Source: G963674685 sp964591275 (GTDB lineage Bacteria; Lernaellota; Lernaellaia; JACKCT01). Taken from it: 55,181 nt of DNA. The DNA is taken from NCBI GenBank assembly GCA_964591275.1, contig CAZQAE010000033.1, positions 1-55,181 on the forward strand, given 5' to 3'. This document shows positions 17,101-25,337 of the stretch, piece by piece. The notes below the pieces were generated by a model that saw only the letters and a program-made list of their open reading frames with translations, made no database searches and was not told the DNA's origin. Each line of letters opens with the position of its first letter. Within the stretch, counting starts at the first letter, position 1. Made by a program: the position numbers and the translations under genes.

Positions 17101-17524
17101 CGGCAAATACGCCGCCTACGGAATCGATAAGGCCCTGGCCGACGACCCAAAACTCGTTGTCGTCGAAGCGTGGAAAGATATAGAAAAATTATTGGCCGAA
17201 CAGCGTTATGAGGCGATTGATGTCCCACCGGATGAAAGGCGAAAACCCCCTGCTCTCGACGCAAAGGCCTTGGCGAAAGGCTTTGATGAAGTCAGGTCTG
17301 TTTTCTCTGAAAAAGACGCCATTGCAGAGGCGCGGCGATGCTTGGCCTGCGGCATGTGCGCCGTATGCGAAAACTGCCTAACCAATTTTGGCTGCCCGGC
17401 TTTTTACTTGGATAAAGAGAAAATATACATCGATCCATACCTATGCGACGGCTGCGGCGCGTGCGTGCAGGTTTGCCCCAACGGCGCCATCATACAGGCG
17501 GAAGATTCGGAGGTGCTGCGATGA
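14102..17524 (+). CDS. iorA: Indolepyruvate:ferredoxin oxidoreductase alpha subunit with inserted GltD-like flavoprotein module
   Basis: 1140 aa, nearly twice the normal IorA length. Residues 1-~555 are canonical IorA: the pyrimidine domain (STYPGTPSSEIGD), LCPACPHRSTYYD, and the TPP site with GDSTFFHSGITGL...MDNSTTGMTG (~438-470). The ferredoxin tail starts normally (DQDKCRHCGRECFGTQC, ~559) but is interrupted by a ~470-residue module. This module has GltD-type Fe-S Cys (PPCESACPLGLC, CRVCPHPCEDAC), an FAD site (VVGAGPSGLSC, ~711) and an NAD(P)H site (VVGAGNSAVDAAR, ~843). The Fe-S tail then resumes (CLACGMCAVCENC, CDGCGACVQVCPNGAI). It oxidatively decarboxylates aryl-pyruvates from aromatic amino acids; the insert suggests direct NAD(P) coupling. 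Confidence 0.9.
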   Translation: MHPLVSAKNEKLLLLGNEAIVRGALEAGVGFMSTYPGTPSSEIGDTFFKAHKDAGVTFEYSTNEKVALEVAAAAAAAGVRTLVAMKHVGVNVAADPLMTLAYVGVRAGFVLVSADDPGCHSSQNEQDNRHFARLGKIPMLEPSTPEEAYQLVKEAFALSEKYETPVILRTTTRVSHTRGVVSVGMLGARSARGQFTPDKRRFAPVPAIAKLRHPVVEEMMGKVAEEFEDSPLNRQWGSGALGILTSGVASCYVEDMVKRFDLQDKVRVFDLATTHPVPRRKLAEFIGAVDRALVVEELDPILENELRATSTRAQKLIPIFGKESGHFSLLDELTPDLVATALSDLLSLDFKDEGAIPKAALPGRPPILCPACPHRSTYYDVKLAMGDDPLYISDIGCYTLGFLPPIGMGDYFICMGSSISGGGGFSAVSDRPVVSFIGDSTFFHSGITGLINSVHNKRNLMLVIMDNSTTGMTGHQPHSGSEIGDMTPVDIEGIVRAAGVSHIAVIDPFNAKESLKVIDDLKVKTGVKVLISRSPCPLYARKTLKIKRSTIKYTIDQDKCRHCGRECFGTQCELPPIKEYALARGLARVIAGPNDTKDYNQNAPKKMEHPPCESACPLGLCVQGYVQAVAAGQLDRARQLIRQRLIMPHVICRVCPHPCEDACIRSDHDHPVAINDLKRFVMDRETDEMRAEYITDLKSMIQSNDKKVAVVGAGPSGLSCAFDLRIRGYDVTVFEAEDGPGGMLRFGVPRFRLPREALEKDLAVIQGIGVDIQCGHKFGRDFDLDTLKNEGFAALYLAPGMTGSMPLNIEGEDLPKVADALEFLHHVNVEGDAKISGDVIVVGAGNSAVDAARCALRLGAMNVTILYRRTREQMPAIAEEIEDALAEGVKIMELASPEKISVQNGQLSILCRKTILEGTDESGRALPVTTDESLVVDCDHVILAIGQSSELTADKLDRAAVDKNGRIIAETSTGATDDPFVFSGGDAVTGPATVVDALQFGKYAAYGIDKALADDPKLVVVEAWKDIEKLLAEQRYEAIDVPPDERRKPPALDAKALAKGFDEVRSVFSEKDAIAEARRCLACGMCAVCENCLTNFGCPAFYLDKEKIYIDPYLCDGCGACVQVCPNGAIIQAEDSEVLR

Positions 17525-18114
17525 AAACAGACGGAAACACGAGAATCTACGTATGCGGCGTCGGTGGACAGGGCAGCCTTACGGCCAGCCGATTGCTGGG
17601 CGAAGCAGCCCTGGCGGATGATCTTCCAGTGACAGTATCGGAGGTGCACGGCATGAGCCAGCGCGGCGGCATCGTGGAAAGCACCGTGCTCATCGGCGGC
17701 GCGAAAAGTCCGCTGATCGGACGCGGCGACGCGGATGCGCTGCTGGCCTTCGAGCCGATGGAGGCGCTTCGAGCGCGCAACTTTTGCTCTAATAATACTG
17801 TCGCCGTCGTCAACACGCGACCCATCATCCCCTTCACTGTCGCCCTGGGGCAGGGAAAATATCCCGACGCGGACGCCATGCTGGAGAAAATCAGAGGCTT
17901 TACAGCAAAGCTACACGCCTTCGACGCCACGCAATTAGCGGAAAATGCCGGCAATGCGCAGGCCGTCAACGCTGTGCTGATGGGCGCGATGGCGGCGCTG
18001 AAGCTTCTGCCGATAAAAGAAGAAACGCTGCGTAGAATCGTCACGCAGACCGTCCCGGAAAAATTCCGCGCCACGAATGAAAAAGCCTATGAGCTAGGTT
18101 ATGCGCAGATATGA
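17521..18114 (+). CDS. iorB: Indolepyruvate:ferredoxin oxidoreductase beta subunit
   Basis: 197 aa, starting at the ATG that overlaps the iorA stop (ATGA), so the two are translationally coupled. It is the gamma-type POR domain: VCGVGGQGSLTASRLLGEAA, then SEVHGMSQRGGIVESTV, and ADALLAFEPMEALR. It pairs with IorA to bind CoA and complete the 2-oxoacid oxidoreductase, giving arylacetyl-CoA. Length is normal for the family. Confidence 0.92.
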   Translation: MKTDGNTRIYVCGVGGQGSLTASRLLGEAALADDLPVTVSEVHGMSQRGGIVESTVLIGGAKSPLIGRGDADALLAFEPMEALRARNFCSNNTVAVVNTRPIIPFTVALGQGKYPDADAMLEKIRGFTAKLHAFDATQLAENAGNAQAVNAVLMGAMAALKLLPIKEETLRRIVTQTVPEKFRATNEKAYELGYAQI

Positions 18115-18141
18115 AGGATGAAGGCTGAAGCCTTCATCCTT
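18114..18141. terminator. Bidirectional terminator hairpin between iorB and rqcH
   Basis: Perfect 13-bp arms AAGGATGAAGGCT / AGCCTTCATCCTT separated by GA, followed by TTGTTCTTT. It sits at the junction of two convergent genes and includes the rqcH stop region. Confidence 0.7.
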
Positions 18142-19564
18142 GTTCTTTAAGCCGCTTCACGCGCAAATCATCCAGGCGAAGAAAGATGACCTTTTCATTT
18201 TCGACCTGCACTTTTCCCGGCGGCGCGCCCTTGGGCTTTCGCACATATTTTCTCTGCGCGTACATAACCTCGCCGCCGCCCTGGCGCGCAAGCTTCGATT
18301 TCAAAATGGTCAGCGTCGCCGCGTCCAGAATGGCCTCCTGCGAGATGGAACGATCCTTTGGCGCGTGGACAATCACATGGCTGCTCGGGTAGCCGACCGT
18401 GTGGAACCACCAGTCATTGCCCCGCGCAACCTTAAAAGTCAGCGTATCGTTTTCCCGTGCGTTGCGACCGACGAGAATCTCGAATCCGTCTTTGGAAGTG
18501 TAATGCTTTGGTCCGCCTTCATCGCCGCCGCGAGACTTTTTGGCGGGCGTTTTTTTTCTGAGAAGTTTCTCGGCGATCATTGTCTGTTCAAGGTCGCGTA
18601 ATTCGTCCACATCGCCGGCTTGCGACAAGTCCTTTTCCAATCGATCCAGCAATTCAACGTGGCTTTGCATCTCGCCGATACGCAAGCCAAGAGCTTTTAA
18701 CTTCCGCCGATTTCGCCCGGCTTTGGAATAGAGTTTTTCCAGATTGCGGCTTGCGCTTTGGGCCGGATCGAGGGGAATCTCAATCTCACCGTCTCCATAA
18801 AGATCAGGCACGGCGAGCCGGCTCATCCCCCGGCGATGCTCGTGCATGGCGGCGGCGAAATTGTCGGCAAGACGTTGCAGCGCCTGGGGATCGCCGATAC
18901 CCCGCAACTCGTCTTCCAGTTTTTGAAGGTAATTTCTCGTCTTTTTGTTTTGACGCCGGAGCACGCCCGACAATCTTTGAGCAAGATCGTCTCTTCGTTT
19001 TTGGACGATGAGCTTTTCATAATAATCACCGACCGCCTCGGCGATGTCCCCGTGACCGAAATTCCGCAGGGGTTTTAGCGGGATATGGCCCGGCGTCTCC
19101 GGCCTTTCGTAAACCATGCCGCTTTTTAGAGCACGGCCTACATCGCTTCGTTTCGCGGCGTCGATGACGAGGTCACTTTCGTCGAGAAGAAACAAATTCC
19201 CTGTCCGTGGAAACAGTTCGCAAATGAGTTTTCCTTTTTCATCGCCCCTTTTCACGCACAGCGTAACGATTCGATCGTTGTCGGCGCATCGGATGGATTC
19301 CAGGATGCCGCCGTTGAGATGCTTTCGTAAAGCGGCGCAAAATCGGGGAAGCGACGGCGGCGACGCCGGCTTTTCATGAGCCAGATGGATACGGGATAAG
19401 CCGTGCTCGCATGAGATAATCAGCCACAAGGATTGGCCGGGAACGCGAATATCGAAAGCGAAAAGAGCATCGCCGCTTTGGTGAATTTTCTGAATCCATC
19501 CTCCGGCGATTGTTTCGCTTAACGACCCCGTGACCGCGACGATTTCCGCATGCGTCAAGGCCAT
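18134..19564 (-). CDS. rqcH: Ribosome quality control protein RqcH (NFACT family)
   Basis: 476 aa. The NFACT-N domain opens with ALTHAEIVAVTGSLSE and has DIRVPGQSLWL and LPRFCAALRKHLNGG. A central coiled coil (~190-320) is followed by NFACT-R (DGFEILVGRNARENDTLTFK, WWFHTVGYPSSHVIVH). RqcH/Rqc2 binds split 50S subunits carrying stalled peptidyl-tRNA and directs Ala tailing of the nascent chain. It is shorter than Firmicute RqcH (~570) mainly in the middle. It lies 6 nt after a metallophosphoesterase gene on the same strand, so co-transcription is likely. Confidence 0.88.
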   Translation of the reverse strand: MALTHAEIVAVTGSLSETIAGGWIQKIHQSGDALFAFDIRVPGQSLWLIISCEHGLSRIHLAHEKPASPPSLPRFCAALRKHLNGGILESIRCADNDRIVTLCVKRGDEKGKLICELFPRTGNLFLLDESDLVIDAAKRSDVGRALKSGMVYERPETPGHIPLKPLRNFGHGDIAEAVGDYYEKLIVQKRRDDLAQRLSGVLRRQNKKTRNYLQKLEDELRGIGDPQALQRLADNFAAAMHEHRRGMSRLAVPDLYGDGEIEIPLDPAQSASRNLEKLYSKAGRNRRKLKALGLRIGEMQSHVELLDRLEKDLSQAGDVDELRDLEQTMIAEKLLRKKTPAKKSRGGDEGGPKHYTSKDGFEILVGRNARENDTLTFKVARGNDWWFHTVGYPSSHVIVHAPKDRSISQEAILDAATLTILKSKLARQGGGEVMYAQRKYVRKPKGAPPGKVQVENEKVIFLRLDDLRVKRLKEQG

Positions 19565-19570
19565 AAGATT

Positions 19571-20347
19571 TTATACTCCCACTTCAAGAGTCGTTATTTT
19601 TTTTTCGTCGCGAAAACAACCGACGTTCATCATACGCGTTCGACCGATATAAGCCTCTCTTTTACGCGGCTTGTGAACGTGCCCGAAATGCACCGTTGCG
19701 GGCTGGTGCTCCCGAACGTAATCGACAAGCGCCTCACTTCCACCTTCGTTGCGAAAAGCCGCGGTGTCCCAAGCCAGATCCTCCATCGCCGGGGGCGGAT
19801 GAACGAAGAGATGGTCAACCGGCCCCAGGGCCGCCAATCTTTTTTGAAACTCCTCGGGCTTCACTTCGCCGGGCATGCCGAAGGAATAGGTCATTTTAGG
19901 ATGCCCCGAAACAAAGCCGAGCTTGCGGCCACCCATCATCACCACTTTTTGTTCCCTGATATATGTCAAGTTTGCGCCGGTGTATTTCGGTATGAACTCG
20001 GGGTAATCGACGTTGCCGTGGATGATAAAAGCGCGGCATTTGAGTTTGGGGAAAAAGCCTGCGTAACATTCATCGACCCTCGCTGAAATCCGACCGAAAA
20101 GATTCTCAACGCTCGAAGACGTTTCCTTCATGAGTTTCCCGGCGGCTGGAGTGTCGCCGCTTTGAATCAGATCAACCGTCTTTTTGATTGTCTCCCGGTC
20201 AATGAACTCCGACAGGATGCCGCTCAGATCCTCGTAATCAATAATGTTGATATAATCGCCCAGAAGAATCACCGTATCGTCCGAATGCAGCCGATTCGCC
20301 AATTCATCATACGCGCCGTGGATATCGCTTGCGATTTTAATACGCAT
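19571..20347 (-). CDS. Metallophosphoesterase
   Basis: 258 aa, soluble, calcineurin-like fold: KIASDIHGAYDEL, VILLGDYINI, IIHGNVDYPEF, HLFVHPPPAMEDLAWDT and VHFGHVHKPRKRE supply the five metal-binding motifs. A helical insert lies between motifs two and three (residues ~45-105). The substrate is unknown; YfcE-type phosphodiesterases are the nearest group I can name. It is packed between the lipoprotein gene upstream (60 nt) and rqcH (6 nt), suggesting one transcript. Confidence 0.8.
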   Translation of the reverse strand: MRIKIASDIHGAYDELANRLHSDDTVILLGDYINIIDYEDLSGILSEFIDRETIKKTVDLIQSGDTPAAGKLMKETSSSVENLFGRISARVDECYAGFFPKLKCRAFIIHGNVDYPEFIPKYTGANLTYIREQKVVMMGGRKLGFVSGHPKMTYSFGMPGEVKPEEFQKRLAALGPVDHLFVHPPPAMEDLAWDTAAFRNEGGSEALVDYVREHQPATVHFGHVHKPRKREAYIGRTRMMNVGCFRDEKKITTLEVGV

Positions 20348-20407
20348 TCCACCGCCTTAATAGAATAAGGAGCGATGAGTTATTTGCACCGGCGTACTCA
20401 TCACTTC

Positions 20408-22237
20408 TCACTCGCCCTTGTCGGACTTCTTGAGAAATTCTTTCCAGACGCCGATAAGCGCCAAGGCGCTGTGCTGAACATAATCGATCTGCACTTGGGG
20501 TCTTCTGTAGCTGGCCATGAAACCGCCGATGGTCTTGGAGGGATTCGGGAAAAACATGGCATTGGTTTCGTTGTACTGCATGCGAAGCAGAAGCTGCGCC
20601 GAGCGCATTGCGGCATTCCAATATCGATCAGCCCTATCGCTTTGCCCAACTTGCGTGGAGAGATTTGTCAAAGCGATCAGAGCTTCGGTCCGACACGCCG
20701 TTGGGGTTGACGAGGGTCGCTTGGCGTATCCGCCGATCACATCGATCTGCGGTCCGTCAGTCAATTGCTTTGCCAGCATCGAATCGCCAATGAGAAATAC
20801 GTGGTTGAGGAGATTCTCGTCTGCGTTGAACGAATACAGTTTCTCGGCAGCCATAGATATCCAATAATCGTGTGGAACGGTTTCCACTGTCGCATTGCCG
20901 TCGCGTTCGGTTCGAAGATAGTCGGCCATTTTTTGGGCGACGCTGAGCCATTCGGCATTTTTGTCCAATTGATAGAGCACTGTCAGCGCCATGACGCACG
21001 CGCCGGCGTAAAAATTCGAATCGTAGGATTTGTGCTTCTTGTTGTCGTAAAAATACTTATTTTGGAGTTTGCCGTTTTCTTCAACGGAAAAGGCAATGAA
21101 ACGCGCCAATCCATGCATGGTGGAAAGGTATTGTGAATTGCCCGTTATCTTTGTGTATTCGGTCATTGCCGCAATGGCCATTGCCGCGCAGCCTGTCTTC
21201 GCTTCATTTTTTTCCGTGTTTTTAACGGTGAGAAAGTCGGCTCCGGTGGCCTTGTCGGCTTCTTTGGGTCCTGCAATATTTTCCTTCAGCCACCCAAAGC
21301 CGGCCTCAATGGCGGCCAGCATTTCAGGATCGTGCGTAATTCCGTAGATTTGGATCATCCCATAGAGGGCTCCGGCGTGGCGAAGCTCATTATAAGCAAC
21401 AGAGTCCAGATCACGGTGCGGGTAATACCGATAATTCATCTTCCCGCTACGCAAATCAACGTTTCTTTTCAGATATTCGCCCGCAGCTAAAGCGGCGTCT
21501 TTTACAGACTCGGCGCTGACCGGCATATCGTAATTGTTAGCGCCGTAAAGAAGATCGATGCCGCCGCTTTTATTTTGAATGCAGCTTTGCGTGGAAAAGC
21601 GGATGTACTGCCTGGTCGAATCATCCTGAAAGGACTCCCGGAGGATTCTACCCAGCACGCGGCCTTTCACGGCGCCTTTCATTCCCTTGGCGTAATAATC
21701 GCCGCCGGACTCGATGATCCTATAACCGATGATCTCTTGCGGCAGCAAGGCGACAACCGGCTCAGTGTCGAACATCAAGCCTTCGTGGGCCAGGTCGTGC
21801 GTCCATCGTTTTTTCATTGTTTTTTCACGGCGACCGCTGGTTTTGTCGATGACATCAAGGCGCAGCCGCAAGGAAGGCAGGTCTTCGCCCTTCCCTATTC
21901 TTTTCAGGAGCAATGCGGCCTCTTTTGTGGCGTGCTCAATCGTGTCGCCCCATCCGAAAGCCGTAATGGCCCGCTCTTTTGGGCGCAGCGCGGACAGAAA
22001 AACACCCCGGGGGCTTTGATGATAGATATTGCGATGAGCCTCAGTTTTCTTCTCGTAGGTCTCGTTGCGCAAGACCGCCCCGGCGATATCGAGAATGTGC
22101 TGCAAATCGCCGTTGGTCAGATTTATCGGGCGGACATTCTCATATTCAGCGAAATAGACACTGTCGCTCGGGGCGCACCCCATCACAACCGACAGCAGGA
22201 TCGCCGCGATGAGTGCGGGGATAAACTTGGACAACAC
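20408..22237 (-). CDS. Lipoprotein with all-helical (alpha/alpha)6-like domain
   Basis: About 609 aa from a GTG at 22237. The frame is open to a TTG at 22423, but that extension looks non-coding, and the true signal sequence (SKFIPALIAAILLSVVMGC, lipobox VMG-C) starts right after the GTG. No clear ribosome site is seen, so the start is uncertain. The body has repeated helical motifs (HAGALYGMIQIYGIT, TGCAAMAIAAMTEY, YAGACVMALTVLYQL, TEALIALTNLS) like glycosidases or epimerases with an alpha/alpha toroid. I do not recognise a specific family. It is probably an outer-membrane or periplasmic lipoprotein acting on a glycan. Confidence 0.65.
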   Translation of the reverse strand: MLSKFIPALIAAILLSVVMGCAPSDSVYFAEYENVRPINLTNGDLQHILDIAGAVLRNETYEKKTEAHRNIYHQSPRGVFLSALRPKERAITAFGWGDTIEHATKEAALLLKRIGKGEDLPSLRLRLDVIDKTSGRREKTMKKRWTHDLAHEGLMFDTEPVVALLPQEIIGYRIIESGGDYYAKGMKGAVKGRVLGRILRESFQDDSTRQYIRFSTQSCIQNKSGGIDLLYGANNYDMPVSAESVKDAALAAGEYLKRNVDLRSGKMNYRYYPHRDLDSVAYNELRHAGALYGMIQIYGITHDPEMLAAIEAGFGWLKENIAGPKEADKATGADFLTVKNTEKNEAKTGCAAMAIAAMTEYTKITGNSQYLSTMHGLARFIAFSVEENGKLQNKYFYDNKKHKSYDSNFYAGACVMALTVLYQLDKNAEWLSVAQKMADYLRTERDGNATVETVPHDYWISMAAEKLYSFNADENLLNHVFLIGDSMLAKQLTDGPQIDVIGGYAKRPSSTPTACRTEALIALTNLSTQVGQSDRADRYWNAAMRSAQLLLRMQYNETNAMFFPNPSKTIGGFMASYRRPQVQIDYVQHSALALIGVWKEFLKKSDKGE

Positions 22238-22518
22238 CAAACATGGATATTGGGAATTTCCAGGGCTTGAGGTTTGGAGTTTGGGGTTTGGCGAAAAAGA
22301 ATGGGATGACAGGGGATTACCTTTGCGAAACCGGTAAGCCTCCTTTAGCAATATCCAGTGCACTTTGGCCATATGACACGCTCCCGATAGCTCTTCAAGA
22401 GAAAATTTACGCCATAACGACAACTTTTTAGACCCTTAACCCTAAGACCCTGCCTAAAAAAGTCCGATGGCCCGCGAAAATGTAGCGAGCCGCGCCGGGA
22501 TCGTCAACCTGGGACTGT

Positions 22519-22878
22519 TTATTTCAGGGCATGACGCAGCAAGCGGCTGTTGATCTTTCCCAGGATTCCCCGATTCTTTGCCGTCTGACGCTCGATGATC
22601 GTAATCCATATGCCGCTGAGTCCCAGTCCCACGCCAGCCACGGCAACCGCCGCTATCCAGCCGAAGCCGGTAAAATACAGATAAACACCCGCCACGATTC
22701 CCGTTACGTGAATCCACGAGTTAAAAATCCAGTGGGGCAAGTTTTTATAGGCCGTCACAACCATGCCGAACACTACGATCAGGGCAGCGGCGATCAAAAC
22801 AATAAAAAATCCCAATGCGAGACTGTCGTATCCGCTGGATGCCGGAAGGCCGGAAATTATCGCCGGTAAGATCGTCAT
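22519..22878 (-). CDS. Small integral membrane protein, function unknown
   Basis: 119 aa with three predicted membrane segments: residues ~20-44 (SLALGFFIVLIAAALIVVFG), ~55-72, and ~74-92 (IAAVAVAGVGLGLSGIW). It ends in a basic tail. No family is recognised. It is the first gene of the minus-strand run ending in rqcH, but about 280 nt separate it from the lipoprotein gene, so it may be independent. Confidence 0.6.
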   Translation of the reverse strand: MTILPAIISGLPASSGYDSLALGFFIVLIAAALIVVFGMVVTAYKNLPHWIFNSWIHVTGIVAGVYLYFTGFGWIAAVAVAGVGLGLSGIWITIIERQTAKNRGILGKINSRLLRHALK

Positions 22879-23085
22879 TATTAATTTTTCCCTCTTTTTT
22901 CGAGGCGTTTCCCTCTTTTATAGCATTATCGAGACAAAGAAAATGCTCATTGCGCACCCGTTTGCATAATAAGACGATAATGCGACTGGAAGCCTGAATC
23001 AGTCTGTGCTAACATGTTGAGCGCCAAATCGACGACTTTTATCATTGATAACACTTGCGCAACAAAGGGATTTCGGGGAATTTCC

Positions 23086-23847
23086 ATGACGGAAAAGGAC
23101 TTGGCGCTTGCCGCCGGGTGGATAAAAAACTCTCAGCACGCCATCGCTTTAACCGGCGCGGGGATCTCCGTCGATTCGGGCATACCTGATTTTCGCAGCC
23201 CCGGTGGTCTATGGTCAAAGTATAATCCCATGGAATACGCCGCCATTGAGACCTTTCGTAGCGATCCGGCCAAGGTATGGACCATGCTCACGGAAATGAT
23301 CGATGTTTTGACCACAGCGATTCCAAACGCCGGACACAAGGCCCTAACGGACCTTGAGTCGATGGGACTTTTGCAGGGCATCGTCACGCAGAATATCGAC
23401 AACCTCCACCAATTTGCGGGAGCCAAAAACGTCATCGAATACCACGGCAACGCTTTTAGCTTCACATGCATAATGTGCGGCGAAAGCTACGAGGCCGAAA
23501 GTTTTCGGTCCCAATATGAGCAAGGCGTCAATTGGCCACCGAGGTGCGGGAAGTGCAATCATTATCTGAAGCCGGACATCATTTTCTTCGGCGAAGCGAT
23601 TCCCCCGGAGGCCGCGAAGAAATCCCACGATCTGGCGCTAAAAAGCGATCTCATGCTGGTTGTGGGAACCAGCGCCAAAGTTTATCCCGCCGCCGAACTG
23701 CCAGCGATCACGCGTGCAAACGGCGGTCGCGTCATCGAAATCAATAAAATGCAAACAAGGCTCACCGGGAACGGCGCCGACTTGAGCCTTCTTGGATCAT
23801 CCACGCAGATTCTTCCGCGTATAGTCAGCATGTTTTCAGAGCAATAA
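23086..23847 (+). CDS. cobB: Sirtuin NAD-dependent protein deacylase
   Basis: 253 aa from the ATG at 23086, chosen for the GGGGAA ribosome site 5 nt upstream and normal sirtuin length. The NAD site is ALTGAGISVDSGIPDFRSPGGLW, then TQNIDNLHQFAG, the catalytic His120 in EYHGN, and Zn Cys C128, C131, C154 and C157. LMLVVGTSAKVYPAAELP completes the Rossmann fold. It removes acyl groups from Lys, typically reactivating acyl-CoA synthetases. Only 13 nt separate it from pgi. An acyl-CoA synthetase and a GNAT fusion are encoded about 28 kb away. Confidence 0.93.
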   Translation: MTEKDLALAAGWIKNSQHAIALTGAGISVDSGIPDFRSPGGLWSKYNPMEYAAIETFRSDPAKVWTMLTEMIDVLTTAIPNAGHKALTDLESMGLLQGIVTQNIDNLHQFAGAKNVIEYHGNAFSFTCIMCGESYEAESFRSQYEQGVNWPPRCGKCNHYLKPDIIFFGEAIPPEAAKKSHDLALKSDLMLVVGTSAKVYPAAELPAITRANGGRVIEINKMQTRLTGNGADLSLLGSSTQILPRIVSMFSEQ

Positions 23848-23860
23848 AAGGAGAGAGTTC

Positions 23861-25270
23861 ATGGCCTCAAGCACCGCACCCCTTGAAATCGACCTTTCCA
23901 GACTCCTCGTCAAGGATGTGTCCGGGTCATCTATTTTGAAAGCCGCGAAAGAGGGACGCAGAGCTATGGCTCTCATGCGGAACGACGCGGCGGTAGGCCG
24001 AATGGATTTCATGAGGCTGCCACAGGACAAGAAGCTTCTTAGTGCCTCTTTGGATCTGGCGAAGAAATATCGCCCTGGCCTTTCCGATGTGATCGTGTGC
24101 GGCATCGGTGGATCTGCCCTGGGTTTTCTGGCGCTGGCAAGCGCTCTGCTCCACCCGCGTTTTAATGAACTGCCCGCCGCCAGACGTAAGGCTCCGCGCT
24201 ATCACGTTCTCGACAACGCGGACGCCGAGAGCGTGGCAGCGTGCCTTGAAATAGCGAACCTGGACAAGACCCTCATCGTGATTATCAGCAAATCCGGCAA
24301 CGGCGGGGAGAGCATCGCCAACTTCCTGATCGTGCTTGAAGAACTTGTGAAAAAACGAAATGGCAATCTCAAGCGTGCGCTCAAGCAGGTCGTGGCGATC
24401 ACGGATCCGGAAAAGGGTCCGCTCAGGCAAGTCGTCAACGAGTACGAAATCAACTCGCTGCCGGTGCCACCGAACGTGGGCGGTCGATTTTCGGTGCTGT
24501 CGCCGGTGGCCATTTTCCCCGCAGCGCTGATGGGCATGGATGTCAGGTCGCTGCTGGCTGGCGCAGCGATCATGATCAGTCGTTGCGGCGCGGCCGATCC
24601 CGCGAAAAACCCGGCCATGCACACGGCCATGATTTTGGGCGAACATTATAAGGCCGGGCGACCCATCACGGTCATGATGCCCTATGCCAACAGTCTGTGG
24701 CGGACGGCGGACTGGTTCCGGCAGCTATGGGCCGAAAGCCTGGGCAAAGCCGTGGATCGAGACGGGAAAACCTTGAACCTGGGCATGACGCCGGTGGCGG
24801 CGCTGGGCGCGACGGATCAGCACAGCCAAGTGCAGCTTTATGCCGAAGGGCCCGACGACAAAACATACTTTTTCGTGCGTACGCGTTCGCGTATACGCTC
24901 GAAAATCAAAATCCCAAAAGCCCCCTTCGCAAAAGATGCCTACGGATTTCTGGCGAACAAAAGCCTGGACAACCTGTTGAACCTGGAAGGAGATTCCACG
25001 GAGGCCGCGCTGTCCTTTTTTGGCCGTCCGACGGCCCGCATCACGCTCGTCGGCACGACGCCCTATGCCCTGGGACAACTATTAGCTTATCTGGAAATGA
25101 CCACAGTGAGCATGGGTGCCCTGTGGAACATCAATACTTTCAATCAGCCTGGAGTCGAACTGGGCAAAATCCTCACGCGTTATACCATGGGCGTCCACTC
25201 CGAAGGAGAGAAACTCGTCGATCAACAAACGGGCCTTCAGGCAAAGGACATATTGGCAAAAAGGATCTGA
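23861..25270 (+). CDS. pgi: Glucose-6-phosphate isomerase
   Basis: 469 aa, preceded by AAAGGAGAGAG. Two SIS domains: VIVCGIGGSALGFLAL, then IVIISKSGNGGESIANF (phosphate-binding loop), LSPVAIFPAALMG, GATDQHSQVQLYAEG and NTFNQPGVELGK near the end. It interconverts glucose-6-phosphate and fructose-6-phosphate. Length fits the shorter bacterial/archaeal PGI group rather than the ~550-aa E. coli type. Likely co-transcribed with cobB. Confidence 0.92.
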   Translation: MASSTAPLEIDLSRLLVKDVSGSSILKAAKEGRRAMALMRNDAAVGRMDFMRLPQDKKLLSASLDLAKKYRPGLSDVIVCGIGGSALGFLALASALLHPRFNELPAARRKAPRYHVLDNADAESVAACLEIANLDKTLIVIISKSGNGGESIANFLIVLEELVKKRNGNLKRALKQVVAITDPEKGPLRQVVNEYEINSLPVPPNVGGRFSVLSPVAIFPAALMGMDVRSLLAGAAIMISRCGAADPAKNPAMHTAMILGEHYKAGRPITVMMPYANSLWRTADWFRQLWAESLGKAVDRDGKTLNLGMTPVAALGATDQHSQVQLYAEGPDDKTYFFVRTRSRIRSKIKIPKAPFAKDAYGFLANKSLDNLLNLEGDSTEAALSFFGRPTARITLVGTTPYALGQLLAYLEMTTVSMGALWNINTFNQPGVELGKILTRYTMGVHSEGEKLVDQQTGLQAKDILAKRI

Positions 25271-25337
25271 GCCTTTTCGTCAAAATCGTTGTTTTTAGTT
25301 TTCCGATGGAATTTGCGATTTCATCGACAGGAAAGAT

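Noticed and set aside
22238..22423. N-terminal extension of the lipoprotein gene
   Set aside because: The TTG start lacks a ribosome site and the sequence before SKFIPALIAA is not a signal peptide; the lipoprotein signal starts near 22237.
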